From positions 1 through 36,592 of the forward strand of contig NZ_JADOVG010000028.1 of NCBI RefSeq assembly GCF_015752205.1: a stretch of DNA of 36,592 bases, in the 5' to 3' direction. Position numbers and translations under genes: made by a program. Below, piece after piece: positions 9,313 to 17,462 of the stretch (the stretch's first letter is position 1; each line of letters opens with the position of its first letter). Under the pieces are notes generated by a model. It saw only the letters and a program-made list of their open reading frames with translations. It did not search any database and was not told the origin of the DNA. The stretch is from Polaromonas sp. CG_9.7 (lineage in GTDB: Bacteria > Pseudomonadota > Gammaproteobacteria > Burkholderiales > Burkholderiaceae_C).

Positions 9313-10590
9313 ATGACGCGCTGGGTTGGCGGCAACCGTTTTCAGTTGCTGGAAAACGGAGAGGAATTTTTTCCACGCGTTTTTGAATCGATTGCCGGGG
9401 CGCGCCACGAGGTGGTGCTGGAAACCTTCATTTTGTTCGAGGACAAGGTCGGGCTGGCACTGCATGCGGCGCTGCTGGCAGCGGCGTCGCGCGGTGTGCA
9501 GATCGACCTGACGATTGACGGTTTCGGCTCGCCTGACCTGTCGCCGGATTTCATTTCGGCGCTGACACAGGCCGGTATTCGCGTGCATGTGTTTGACCCG
9601 GCGCCGCGCCTGTGGGGCTGGCGCACCAACGTGTTCCGGCGCATGCACCGCAAGATTGTGGTGGTGGATGGCCAGCGCGCCTTCGTCGGTGGCATCAACT
9701 ATTCGGCCGATCACCTGGCGGACTTCGGGCCCGAGGCCAAGCAGGACTATTCGGTCGAGATCGAAGGCCCCATTGTTTCGGTGATCCACACGTTCGTGCA
9801 CAAGGCGCTGGCGGCCGGGAAGCGCAACACCGGCAGGGGACTTGCCGGCCAGCTGCGCGAGCGCATCGCCGACCGGGCGCATTTGCTGACGAATCGCTGG
9901 CGCGCAGACTCCACGCCGGCGGGCGAGGCGGAGGCCATCTTTGTCACCCGCGACAACCGCAAGCACACCACCGACATCGAGCAGCATTACCGCATCGCCA
10001 TTCGCGCCGCCCGGCACCGCGTGGTGATTGCCAACGCCTACTTTTTCCCCGGCTATCGGCTGCTCAGGGAAATGCGCCGGGCTGCCCGCCGCGGCGTCCA
10101 GGTCCGGCTGATCCTTCAGGGCGAACCCGACATGGCGATTGTCAAGACCGCCGCCAACCTGCTGTATGACCAGCTGTTGTCGGCAGGCGTGCAGATCTTT
10201 GAATACTGCGAGCGGCCGCTGCACGGCAAGGTGGCGGTGTCCGACGACACCTGGTCCACGGTCGGTTCGAGCAACCTGGACCCGCTCAGCCTGTCGCTGA
10301 ACCTGGAGGCCAACGTGATCATCAAGGACCGCGCCTTCAACCAGCACCTGACCGCGCGGCTGGACCATCTGGTGCAGCAAAGTTGCAAGCAGATCCATGC
10401 GGCTGACTTGGTGGAATGGAGCTGGTGGCGAACGCTGCGCAGCTTTTTTGTCTTCCACCTGCTCAGCCGGTACCCGGCCTGGGCCGGCTGGCTGCCGGCG
10501 CACAAGCCGCGCCTCATGCTGGCGAAAGTGGCCGACACAGCGGTCGAAAGCGCTGGCGCCGACCGGGTGAGCCAGGCCGATGCGGCGTGA
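9313..10590 (+). CDS. clsB: Cardiolipin synthase, ClsB type
   Basis: A 425-residue phospholipase D superfamily protein. It carries two HKD motifs: HRKIVVVDG (H112, K114, D119), followed by FVGGIN, and HGKVAVSDD (H304, K306, D311), followed by GSSNLDP. These form the active site for phosphatidyl transfer. It lacks the N-terminal membrane helices of ClsA, as ClsB does, and probably binds the inner membrane peripherally through the basic, aromatic C-terminal part. ATG at 9313 has AGG eight bases upstream; the frame is open to 8845 but that part lies over the preceding gene. Likely function: cardiolipin or phosphatidylglycerol synthesis. Confidence 0.9.
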   Translation: MTRWVGGNRFQLLENGEEFFPRVFESIAGARHEVVLETFILFEDKVGLALHAALLAAASRGVQIDLTIDGFGSPDLSPDFISALTQAGIRVHVFDPAPRLWGWRTNVFRRMHRKIVVVDGQRAFVGGINYSADHLADFGPEAKQDYSVEIEGPIVSVIHTFVHKALAAGKRNTGRGLAGQLRERIADRAHLLTNRWRADSTPAGEAEAIFVTRDNRKHTTDIEQHYRIAIRAARHRVVIANAYFFPGYRLLREMRRAARRGVQVRLILQGEPDMAIVKTAANLLYDQLLSAGVQIFEYCERPLHGKVAVSDDTWSTVGSSNLDPLSLSLNLEANVIIKDRAFNQHLTARLDHLVQQSCKQIHAADLVEWSWWRTLRSFFVFHLLSRYPAWAGWLPAHKPRLMLAKVADTAVESAGADRVSQADAA

Positions 10591-10597
10591 GGCGCCC

Positions 10598-11599
10598 ATG
10601 AGCGAACGTCGAGGTGCTTCGGCGCCTGTCAGAAGCCAGACAGACAGTCGGCGCAAACTCACCGACCGGGCCTGGTGGCCGTGGCTGCGGCGCGCGGCCA
10701 CGACGGTCTTTTTTGGCCTGGTCGCCTGGCTGCTGGTATCGCAGGCACGCACCATTGAATGGGGCAAGGTGCTGTCGTCGCTGCAGGACTATCCTCTGTC
10801 GGCGTCCTGGGGCGCTGTGGCGCTGGCCGCTGCCAGCTACGCGCTTTACAGCTGCTTCGACCTGCTGGGGCGCCACTACACCGGCCACCGGCTGCGCGCG
10901 TCCAGCGTGATGCAGCTGACGTTTGTCAGCTATGCCTTCAACCTCAACCTCGGCTCGGTGGTCGGCGGCATTGCCTTTCGCTACCGGCTGTATTCGCGGC
11001 TCGGGCTGGCCATGGGCACCATCACCCGCGTGATCAGCTTCAGCATGCTGGCCAACTGGATGGGCTATTTGCTGCTGGCCGGGCTGGTGTTCAGCCTGCA
11101 GCCGCCGGCCTTGCCGCCGGGCTGGAAGATCGACGCGTTCCAGTTGCGCCTGATCGGCTTCGCGTTGCTGGCGCTGGCGCTGGTCTACCTGGGCGCCTGC
11201 GCCTTTTCCCGCCAGCGAGCTTTTAGCCTGCGCGGCCACGACATCGAACTCCCTTCGCTCAGACTGGCCGGCCTGCAACTGGCCATGGGCGCGGGCAACT
11301 GGCTGCTGATGTCGGGCATCGTTTTCATCCTGCTGCAGCAGCGCATCGATTTTTTCAGCGTTGCCAGCGTGCTGTTGCTGGCGGCGATTGCCGGCGTTAT
11401 CACCCACATCCCTGGCAACCTGGGCGTGCTGGAAGCGGTATTCGTCGCGCTGCTGTCGCAACGCATGCCCGAGTATGAGCTGCTGGCTGGGCTGATCGCC
11501 TACCGTGTGGTGTATTTCCTGGTGCCGCTGCTGGTGGCGACGGTGGTTTACCTGATGATGGAAACCCGGGCCGGTAGGGCAGCGCCGGCCCGGGTCTGA
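10598..11599 (+). CDS. YbhN-like integral membrane protein (UPF0104/LPG synthase-type TM domain)
   Basis: A 333-residue polytopic membrane protein with about eight hydrophobic segments (for example TTVFFGLVAWLLVSQ near the N-terminus and VVYFLVPLLVATVVYLMM at the C-terminus). It belongs to the family sharing the membrane domain of lysylphosphatidylglycerol synthase. ATG at 10598 lies seven bases after GAGG and seven bases after the clsB stop; an upstream ATG at 10580 overlaps clsB and lacks an RBS. As the third member of the block it probably works in the same membrane-lipid process, though no activity can be read from the sequence. Confidence 0.85.
   Translation: MSERRGASAPVRSQTDSRRKLTDRAWWPWLRRAATTVFFGLVAWLLVSQARTIEWGKVLSSLQDYPLSASWGAVALAAASYALYSCFDLLGRHYTGHRLRASSVMQLTFVSYAFNLNLGSVVGGIAFRYRLYSRLGLAMGTITRVISFSMLANWMGYLLLAGLVFSLQPPALPPGWKIDAFQLRLIGFALLALALVYLGACAFSRQRAFSLRGHDIELPSLRLAGLQLAMGAGNWLLMSGIVFILLQQRIDFFSVASVLLLAAIAGVITHIPGNLGVLEAVFVALLSQRMPEYELLAGLIAYRVVYFLVPLLVATVVYLMMETRAGRAAPARV
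11564..11595. other. GC-rich stem-loop at the 3' end of the ybhN-like gene
   Basis: Perfect 11-bp arms ACCCGGGCCGG / CCGGCCCGGGT with a 10-base loop, ending one base before the stop codon. No T-run follows, so it is either a Rho-assisted end, an mRNA 3' stabiliser, or simple coding coincidence. Confidence 0.5.
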
Positions 11600-11652
11600 A
11601 GGCCCGATCGGTATTGCGGTCATTGCACCGGGCCACACCCATCTGGCCTAAA

Positions 11653-11672
11653 CACTGTATATTATTACAGTG
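11653..11672 (+). promoter_or_regulatory. LexA operator (SOS box) overlapping the start of the radical SAM gene
   Basis: CACTGTATATTATTACAGTG matches the beta/gamma-proteobacterial LexA site CTGT-N8-ACAG, with the AT-rich centre typical of strong sites and 7-bp dyad arms. The last three bases GTG are the proposed start codon of the next gene. TATATT inside the box could serve as a -10, which would put transcription start at or next to the GTG. Confidence 0.9.
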
Positions 11673-12989
11673 TCCAATCCAACCCTTCAGAACAAGCTCG
11701 CCATTCTGGCCGATGCCGCCAAATACGATGCCTCATGCGCTTCCAGTGGCACCGGCAAGCGCAATTCCATAGGCGGCCAGGGCATCGGCTCAACCGAAGG
11801 CAGCGGTATCTGCCACAGCTATGCGCCCGATGGCCGCTGCATCTCGCTGCTTAAAATTTTGCTGACCAATTTCTGCACCTACGACTGCCTGTATTGCGTC
11901 AACCGGGTCAGCAGCAACGTGCCCCGGGCGCGCTTCACAGTCGATGAAGTGGTGGGGCTGACGCTCGACTTTTACCGGCGCAACTGCATTGAGGGCCTGT
12001 TTTTGTCCAGCGGCATCATCCAGAACCCGGACTACACCATGGAGCAGGTGGTCGAGGTGGCGCGCCGGCTGCGCGAAGACCATGACTTTCGCGGCTATAT
12101 CCACCTGAAGACGATTCCCGACGCTTCACCCGAATTGCTGGCCCGCGCCGGCCTGTATGCCGACCGCCTGAGCATCAACATCGAGCTTCCCACGCAAAGC
12201 AGCCTGCAGGCGCTGGCGCCTGAAAAGGACGGCCCCGCGATCCGCCGGTCGATGGCGCGGCTGCGCGGGCATATCGACGACGCCAAAGGCGCCGCGCAGG
12301 ACCAGTCGCGCACCTCGATCATTTCGCTGCCACAGTCGCGCCGGGCTGGGCGCAGCGTTGCGCCGCTTTTTGCGCCGGCAGGCCAGAGCACGCAGATGAT
12401 CGTCGGCGCCGATGCGACCGACGACCGCACCATCCTGGGCGCCAGCGCATCGCTTTATGGCGACTTCAAGATGCGGCGGGTGTATTACTCGGCTTTCAGC
12501 CCGATTCCGGATGCGTCTGCCCGTCTGCCGCTGAAGGCACCACCGCTGATGCGCGAGCACCGGCTGTACCAGGCTGACTGGCTGATCAGGTTCTACGGTT
12601 TCACGCATGACGAGATCGACCCCAAGCTGGCCTGGGCGTTGTCGCACCGGGCGCAGTTTCCGGTCGATTTGAACCGGGCGCCGCGCGAAATGCTGCTGCG
12701 CGTGCCGGGCTTGGGTGTGAGAGCCGTGGTGCGCATCCTGGAGGCACGGCGTGTGCGCGACGTGCGTGCCAGCGACCTGCTGCGGCTGCATGTGCCGCTG
12801 GCCAAAGTCTGGCCTTTCGTGCTGCTGCCTGACCACCATCCCGGCGCCACGCTGGAGGCGGACAACCTGGCAACTCGCCTGCGGCCCGCGCCCGCGCAAG
12901 CTGACCTGTTTGACGAACCGCAGGTGGCCCAACCCCTGGCAGCAGTCAAAGTGCCCGCCTTGAAACCTCCGCAAAGGACACTCGCATGA
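11670..12989 (+). CDS. Putative DNA modification/repair radical SAM protein with HhH tail
   Basis: A 439-residue protein of the family usually found next to a DUF4130/uracil-DNA glycosylase-like partner. The radical SAM cluster motif is CTYDCLYC (C69, C73, C76), with extra cysteines at 23, 48 and 57. A helix-hairpin-helix DNA-binding segment follows at about 333-372 (PVDLNRAPREMLLRVPGLG). FAPAGQSTQMIVGA is a conserved core piece of the family. GTG at 11670 is chosen because a stop codon (11649-11651) closes the frame upstream and the family N-terminus (LAILADAAKYD) begins soon after; there is no RBS. Substrate and reaction are unknown. The LexA box implies induction by DNA damage. Confidence 0.88.
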   Translation: MSNPTLQNKLAILADAAKYDASCASSGTGKRNSIGGQGIGSTEGSGICHSYAPDGRCISLLKILLTNFCTYDCLYCVNRVSSNVPRARFTVDEVVGLTLDFYRRNCIEGLFLSSGIIQNPDYTMEQVVEVARRLREDHDFRGYIHLKTIPDASPELLARAGLYADRLSINIELPTQSSLQALAPEKDGPAIRRSMARLRGHIDDAKGAAQDQSRTSIISLPQSRRAGRSVAPLFAPAGQSTQMIVGADATDDRTILGASASLYGDFKMRRVYYSAFSPIPDASARLPLKAPPLMREHRLYQADWLIRFYGFTHDEIDPKLAWALSHRAQFPVDLNRAPREMLLRVPGLGVRAVVRILEARRVRDVRASDLLRLHVPLAKVWPFVLLPDHHPGATLEADNLATRLRPAPAQADLFDEPQVAQPLAAVKVPALKPPQRTLA

Positions 12990-13987
12990 CCCTGAGCACG
13001 GACCTGCTGACCCACGAATTGTTCCCATCGACGCGGGTACCGGTGATGCTGCACGGTGCCACCGACCTGCAGGGCTTTCGCCAGGCGGCCCGCAGCCTGC
13101 TGGCCCGGCTGGTGCCGCCCGAACAGGTGTCGTGGCACACCACCGACGCGCCGGTTCAGGACCTGTTTTCAACGCCGGATTCGGCGGTTGCAGCCGCCAA
13201 CGCCGAGGCCTTCAGTGAGGCACCGGCCGTGAAGGTGCCAGCTGAGTTCATGGCGCTGTGCGAGAGCGTCATCCTGCACCGCGACCCGAACCGTTTCGGT
13301 TTGCTCTACCGTATTTTCTGGCGCCTGGCGCATGAGCCCGGCCTGCGCCACGACCCGCTCGATCCGGACCGGATCCAAGCCGCGCACCTGGCCCAGGCGG
13401 TGCGGCGCGACCTGCACAAGATGAAAGCCTTTGTGCGTTTTCGCTCGGTGCAGGACGAGCGTTTCAGGGCGCATCCGGAAGACGGCCCGCTGCATGTGGC
13501 CTGGTTCGAGCCTGGGCACCACATCGTCGAAGCCGTGGCGCCGTTCTTTGCGCGCCGTTTTACGCAGATGCGCTGGGCCATCCTCACGCCCGACCGCAGC
13601 GTCGAATGGGATTGCGTGAGCCGCCGCACCGCATTGCCTCCCCTTGCGGCAAGGCAGCCCTTCCAGCCAAAGCCTGTCGCCATGAATGGCCAGCTGCGTT
13701 TTGGCCCTGGCGCGAAAAAAAGCGATGCGCCCCCTGCCGATGCCGGCGAGCAGCTTTGGCTCACCTATTACCAGCACACCTTCAATCCGGCGCGCCTGAA
13801 GATGAAGGCGATGCAAAAGGAAATGCCGCACAAATACTGGCACAACCTGCCCGAGGCGGCGTTGATCGGTTCACTGGCGGCCATGGCAAACGAGCGAACC
13901 CTGCGCATGGTCGCTCAGCCCGCCACGGCCACCCACCGCCGCCTGCCCACACGCAGGGAGGCGCTTGCTCCAAGCGTCGAAAAATGA
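12986..13987 (+). CDS. DUF4130 protein, partner of the radical SAM DNA-metabolism protein
   Basis: A 333-residue protein that overlaps the radical SAM gene by four bases (ATGA), so the two are translationally coupled and share the LexA operator. Recognisable DUF4130 pieces are the LYRIFWRLAHEPG segment, RRDLHKMKAFVRFRSV, HVAWFEPGHHIVEAVAPFFARRF and, near the end, YQHTFNPARLKMKAMQKEMPHKYW. In many proteobacteria I recall this domain being fused to a C-terminal uracil-DNA glycosylase-like domain; here the protein stops soon after MPHKYW with only a short tail, and no such gene follows. Biochemical role unknown. Confidence 0.85.
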   Translation: MTLSTDLLTHELFPSTRVPVMLHGATDLQGFRQAARSLLARLVPPEQVSWHTTDAPVQDLFSTPDSAVAAANAEAFSEAPAVKVPAEFMALCESVILHRDPNRFGLLYRIFWRLAHEPGLRHDPLDPDRIQAAHLAQAVRRDLHKMKAFVRFRSVQDERFRAHPEDGPLHVAWFEPGHHIVEAVAPFFARRFTQMRWAILTPDRSVEWDCVSRRTALPPLAARQPFQPKPVAMNGQLRFGPGAKKSDAPPADAGEQLWLTYYQHTFNPARLKMKAMQKEMPHKYWHNLPEAALIGSLAAMANERTLRMVAQPATATHRRLPTRREALAPSVEK

Positions 13988-14040
13988 ATAATTTAATAGC
14001 TGAAAAGGTCCGCTGGTATTGCGCAAAAAGCTTTTTTGGC
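13984..14040 (-). repeat. Intergenic repeat family A, copy 3
   Basis: Reverse-complement copy beginning at the DUF4130 stop codon: GCCAAAAAAGC, TTTTGCGCAATACC, a variable middle, then CAGCTATTAAATT. The TTGCGCAATACC block matches copy 1 exactly. Confidence 0.65.
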
Positions 14041-14057
14041 TTCCAGTTTTGGTTTTG

Positions 14058-14084
14058 AGGTGTTGTGGCTAAAGCAAAACACCT
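14058..14084. other. Inverted repeat between convergent genes
   Basis: AGGTGTT / AACACCT arms (7 bp) with a 13-base loop, in the gap between the plus-strand DUF4130 gene and the minus-strand FAA-hydrolase gene. No T-run on either side. It could be a weak shared terminator. Confidence 0.3.
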
Positions 14085-14212
14085 GACGTGCAAAGTTGCC
14101 GTCTGCTTTGCCGCCCGGCCCTGTCTTCAAGGGAGCGCTGGCGTTCTGTCTGGCTTTGCCGCGCAGGACGAACAGGCGCCAGCGGCACCGGGCAAATGAC
14201 CTGTGCCGGTCC

Positions 14213-15010
14213 TCAGCGGGCAAGCCCCGGGTTCAGGTTGGAAAAAGCAATTCGGGCCTCCCCGATGCCCTCAAACGTCGCCACCACCAGGTCCCCCGGA
14301 AGTGCCGGCAGCACGCCACACCAGGTTCCGGTGGTCACCACGCTGCCGGCGGGAAGTACCTGACCGCCCTGGGTGGCATGGCGCAACCACGCTGCCAGAA
14401 CCCAGGCCGGATCACTCAGGGAATGCGTGCCCACAAAGGTTTGCGCCGGTGTGCCCGAAATCTCGACACGGCACGGCTGGGTTGACCAGTCGTGCGCCGC
14501 ATCAAACGGCACCCAGTCGCCCAGCACCAGCGCGCCGTGCGACTGCAGGTCGGCCAGCTTGAGCAAATCAGGTGCCTGCAGGCCTTGCGTCCAGCGCGAA
14601 TCCACCACCTCGATCGACACGGTCATGGCGTCCACCAGCAGGCAGGCGCTGTCGCGGTCCAGCCGGGCGGCCAGCGCTGCATCGACCGGCACGGCCAGGC
14701 GCAGGGCAATTTCAGCCTCAATGCCGCGCATGGCAAAAGGCCGGTCGGTGGTCGCCGGACTGTGCCAGATGCCGTGTTCGGGCAACCGGGCATGGGTTTG
14801 CGCATCCTGGCGCGAAGGGCCGCCGGTTTTCCAGTGCGACGGTGCGCCCGGCTTGAACCATGCCAGCTGCTCGGCCACGCCATGCTGCACGGCATACGCC
14901 TGCGCCGCACTTGTGATGACCGGGGCAAAGGGTGCGGCATCGGTGGTGTGGTGGCCGCCTCGGGCCTGTACCAGGGCTTGAATGACGGACTGCGCAGAGG
15001 CAAGTGGCAT
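14213..15010 (-). CDS. FAA-hydrolase-fold protein, 2-keto-4-pentenoate hydratase-like
   Basis: A 265-residue protein resembling the MhpD/fumarylacetoacetate-hydrolase family. IEAEIALRL supplies acidic metal ligands, DAMTVSIEVVDSRW is the characteristic strand, and GDLVVATFEGIGEARIAF is the usual C-terminal end (void of signals). Family members hydrate 2-hydroxypenta-2,4-dienoates in meta-cleavage of aromatics, or decarboxylate related oxo acids; the substrate here is unknown and no other meta-cleavage gene is nearby. ATG at 15010 gives the normal family length. A GTG at 15121, 24 bases after marC, gives 302 residues and would make the pair tightly linked. Neither has a strong RBS. Confidence 0.8.
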   Translation of the reverse strand: MPLASAQSVIQALVQARGGHHTTDAAPFAPVITSAAQAYAVQHGVAEQLAWFKPGAPSHWKTGGPSRQDAQTHARLPEHGIWHSPATTDRPFAMRGIEAEIALRLAVPVDAALAARLDRDSACLLVDAMTVSIEVVDSRWTQGLQAPDLLKLADLQSHGALVLGDWVPFDAAHDWSTQPCRVEISGTPAQTFVGTHSLSDPAWVLAAWLRHATQGGQVLPAGSVVTTGTWCGVLPALPGDLVVATFEGIGEARIAFSNLNPGLAR

Positions 15011-15145
15011 GGCGGGCAGGTCTTTCTGAAGTTGGGTGAAGGTCAGAGCGGTTGGCAAAGGCCTGCCGGGTTGGGCTTTGCCTTTGTTCGCGTCCGACGT
15101 CAAAAATGTCGGTGTATCCACGACTGCAGAAAATCCCGGCTGGAC

Positions 15146-15778
15146 TCAATGCTTCAGGATGGGGAACAGCTTGCCCAGGCCGTCGGCCATGACTTCCACC
15201 GCCAGCGCAGCCAGGATCAGCCCCATCAGCCGCGTCATGACATTGATGCCGGTCTTGCCCAGCACGCGTGAAATCGGCTCGGCCAGTGAAAAGCAAACCG
15301 CTGTGGCCAGGCCAATCACCATCCCGTAGCCGACCAGCGTGCCCAGTTGCAGGAACGTCTTGGCTTTTTCGGCATAAATCACCACCGTGGACATGGTCGC
15401 CGGGCCGGTCAGCAGCGGGATCGTCAGCGGCACCACGGCAATGCTGGCGCCCTGGGCGGCCTTGGCCGCGCCGTCCTCAAACTCGTTGGTCAGCGGCTTG
15501 GCTTCGGCTGGCTGTGCATTGAGCATGTTCATGGCGCTGATGAGCAGCAGCAAGCCGCCGCCGACCTGGAAGCTGGCCAGCGAGATGCCGAAAAATTCCA
15601 GAATCTGCAATCCCAGCAAGGCGCTGATGGCAATCACGACAAAGGCGCTGAACGACGCCACTGCCACCGTTCGCTGCCGCTGGGGTCTGGAAAAGCCCTG
15701 CGTGTAGTGGATGAAAAACGGCACGATGGCCAGCGGGTTGACGATGGCCAGCAGCGTCACCAGGGGTTTGAAGTCCAC
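15146..15778 (-). CDS. MarC family integral membrane protein
   Basis: A 210-residue protein with about six hydrophobic helices. The MarC/YchE hallmarks are the N-terminal LLAIVNPLAIVPFFI, QVGGGLLLLISAMNML, and VPLTIPLLTGPATMSTVV. The family sits in the inner membrane and has no settled function; the old link to multiple antibiotic resistance is not supported. It is followed on the same strand by the FAA-hydrolase-fold gene. Confidence 0.88.
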   Translation of the reverse strand: MDFKPLVTLLAIVNPLAIVPFFIHYTQGFSRPQRQRTVAVASFSAFVVIAISALLGLQILEFFGISLASFQVGGGLLLLISAMNMLNAQPAEAKPLTNEFEDGAAKAAQGASIAVVPLTIPLLTGPATMSTVVIYAEKAKTFLQLGTLVGYGMVIGLATAVCFSLAEPISRVLGKTGINVMTRLMGLILAALAVEVMADGLGKLFPILKH

Positions 15779-15820
15779 GAATCAACTCTTTTCAAAAAGG
15801 GAACCTTGGGGCCAACAACA

Positions 15821-15926
15821 GCGCTGCAGCACTTGGCAAAGGGCGTTCCCTGCCAGCCAGGGCCGCAGGCGCAGCGGCCCCCTCGGGGGGCAGCGCAGTA
15901 CGCGAAGCGACAAGCGTGGGGGCAAT
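15821..15926. repeat. Dispersed repeat family B, long copy
   Basis: A GC-rich block between the SDR and marC-like genes, with GCGCTGCAGC at one end, GGCCCCCTCGGGGGGCAGCG in the middle and TACGCGAAGCGACAAGCG near the other end. CCCCCTCGGGGGG forms a tight hairpin. I recognise this as a common intergenic repeat of Comamonadaceae genomes. Related shorter copies occur at 1048 and 29197. Confidence 0.6.
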
Positions 15927-16673
15927 TCACCTTCCGCCCGCCACGTCGAGCAATGCGCCGGTCGTGTAGCTGGACGACGCGCCCATCAGCCAGACGATGG
16001 ATTCGGCCACTTCCTCGGCACTGCCGGCGCGCTGCATCGGCACCAGCGGCGCCATGTCGCGCACCCGGTCGGGCAAGCCGCCGGAGGCATGGATGCCGGT
16101 CTCGATGATGCCCGGCCGCACCGCATTGACACGAATGCCTTCGGCTGCCACTTCCTTGGCCAGGCCGATGGTGAAGCTGTCAATCGCACCCTTGGCCGCC
16201 GCATAGTCAACGTATTGCCCAGGCGAGCCCAGCCGGGAGGCAACGCTGGACACATTGACGATGGCGCCGCCCGCGCCGCCGTGCCGCGTGCTCATGCGCC
16301 GCACGGCTTCGCGGGCGCACAAAAAGGAGCCGAATACATTGATTTCAAACATCCGCTGCAGGCGCGCAAGGGTGATGGCCTCGACCCGCGTGGTCTGGTC
16401 CACCACGCCGGCGTTGTTGACCAGTGCGGTCAAGCGGCCGAATTTGGCGTCAATTTTTTCAAACATCGCCACCACCTGCGTCTCCACGGCCACGTCGGCC
16501 TGCACCGCCATGGCCTGGCCGCCGGTCTGGCGAATCTGCCGCACCACCTCGTCGGCGGCCAGCGAGTTGGCGGTGTAGTTGACGGCCACGGCATAGCCGT
16601 GCCGTGCGGCCATCAAAGCCGTGGCGGCGCCAATGCCGCGCGAGCCGCCGGTGATCAAAACAAGTTGCGACAA
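15927..16673 (-). CDS. Short-chain dehydrogenase/reductase
   Basis: A 248-residue classical SDR with the N-terminal cofactor motif TGGSRGIG, NNAG in the middle, and the catalytic Ser, Tyr and Lys in VNVSSVAS and YAAAK. RPGIIETGIH follows. It is an NAD(P)H-dependent oxidoreductase acting on a small alcohol or carbonyl compound; similarity to FabG/glucose-dehydrogenase-like SDRs does not fix the substrate. TTG at 16673 is chosen because GGAG lies six bases upstream. Another TTG at 16688 lies before that RBS. It is divergent from the next gene, with a gap of 97 bases. Confidence 0.87.
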   Translation of the reverse strand: MSQLVLITGGSRGIGAATALMAARHGYAVAVNYTANSLAADEVVRQIRQTGGQAMAVQADVAVETQVVAMFEKIDAKFGRLTALVNNAGVVDQTTRVEAITLARLQRMFEINVFGSFLCAREAVRRMSTRHGGAGGAIVNVSSVASRLGSPGQYVDYAAAKGAIDSFTIGLAKEVAAEGIRVNAVRPGIIETGIHASGGLPDRVRDMAPLVPMQRAGSAEEVAESIVWLMGASSSYTTGALLDVAGGR

Positions 16674-16770
16674 ACCAGTCTCCTGCAAAAAATGGCAATC
16701 CCGGTTACAAAGGGCATCGCGCTTAAACCCCTGACTGTACTGATTTCCTGACCCCTACCGGAGAAAAATC

Positions 16771-17376
16771 TTGAGCATCACCGTTGACTATTACTTCACC
16801 CCGCAAAGCCCCTGGGTTTACCTGGGGCACGAGCGCTTTGCGCGGATTGCGCGCTCAGCGGGCGCAGCGGTGCGAATGTTGCCAATCGACCTGGGCAAGG
16901 TTTTTCCCGTTTCAGGCGGGCTGCCGCTGGGTCAGCGCGCTCCGCAGCGACAGGCTTACCGGTTGCTGGAACTCCGGCGGTATGCGGATTTTCTGCACCT
17001 GCCAATGAACGTCAAGCCGAAATTTTTTCCGGTTTCCGGCGACGCTGCTTCACGCCTGATCATTGCCGTTGATCTTCACGACGGGGCAGATGCCGCGATG
17101 AAGATCAGCGGCGCGGTCTTTGGCGCCTGCTGGGCGCAGGACAGGCACATCGCCGACGAGAAAGTGCTGGCCGAATTGCTCGACGAAGTCGGCCTGGATG
17201 CCGCGCGCCTGGAGCAATCCGCCAGCCAATCTGTACAGGAGCGCTACGAGGCCAATACCGCGCAGGCCATCGAGGCTGGCGTGTTTGGCGCGCCCAGCTA
17301 CGGGATCGACGGCGAATTGTTCTGGGGTCAGGACCGGCTTGACTTTGTCGAGCGCCGGCTCGGGGCTGCCGTCTAA
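16771..17376 (+). CDS. DsbA-fold protein, 2-hydroxychromene-2-carboxylate isomerase-like
   Basis: A 201-residue thioredoxin-superfamily protein of the kappa-GST/HCCA isomerase group. It starts with DYYFTPQSPWVYLG, where the Ser of the SPW motif replaces the redox cysteine, and ends with GVFGAPSYGIDGELFWGQDRL, the usual family C-terminus. Characterised members act in naphthalene breakdown with glutathione as cofactor; many paralogues have unknown substrates. The start is TTG at 16771, seven bases after GGAG; no ATG is available. Dienelactone hydrolase follows on the same strand after 86 bases, so a small catabolic unit is possible. Confidence 0.85.
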   Translation: MSITVDYYFTPQSPWVYLGHERFARIARSAGAAVRMLPIDLGKVFPVSGGLPLGQRAPQRQAYRLLELRRYADFLHLPMNVKPKFFPVSGDAASRLIIAVDLHDGADAAMKISGAVFGACWAQDRHIADEKVLAELLDEVGLDAARLEQSASQSVQERYEANTAQAIEAGVFGAPSYGIDGELFWGQDRLDFVERRLGAAV

Positions 17377-17462
17377 AGAATCCAGCACTTGCATTTCCCT
17401 GCTCTTTTGCTTTTCAGCCTTTCTTTTTTTAAAACAAGTTACCAACAGGAGCTTTTCACACC

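Noticed and set aside
9235..10767. A 510-codon minus-strand frame opposite clsB
   Set aside because: clsB carries both HKD motifs on the plus strand; the antisense product has no family features.
11564..11595. Stem-loop at the end of the ybhN-like gene as an intrinsic terminator
   Set aside because: The arms are perfect but no T-run follows, so only a structural note is kept.
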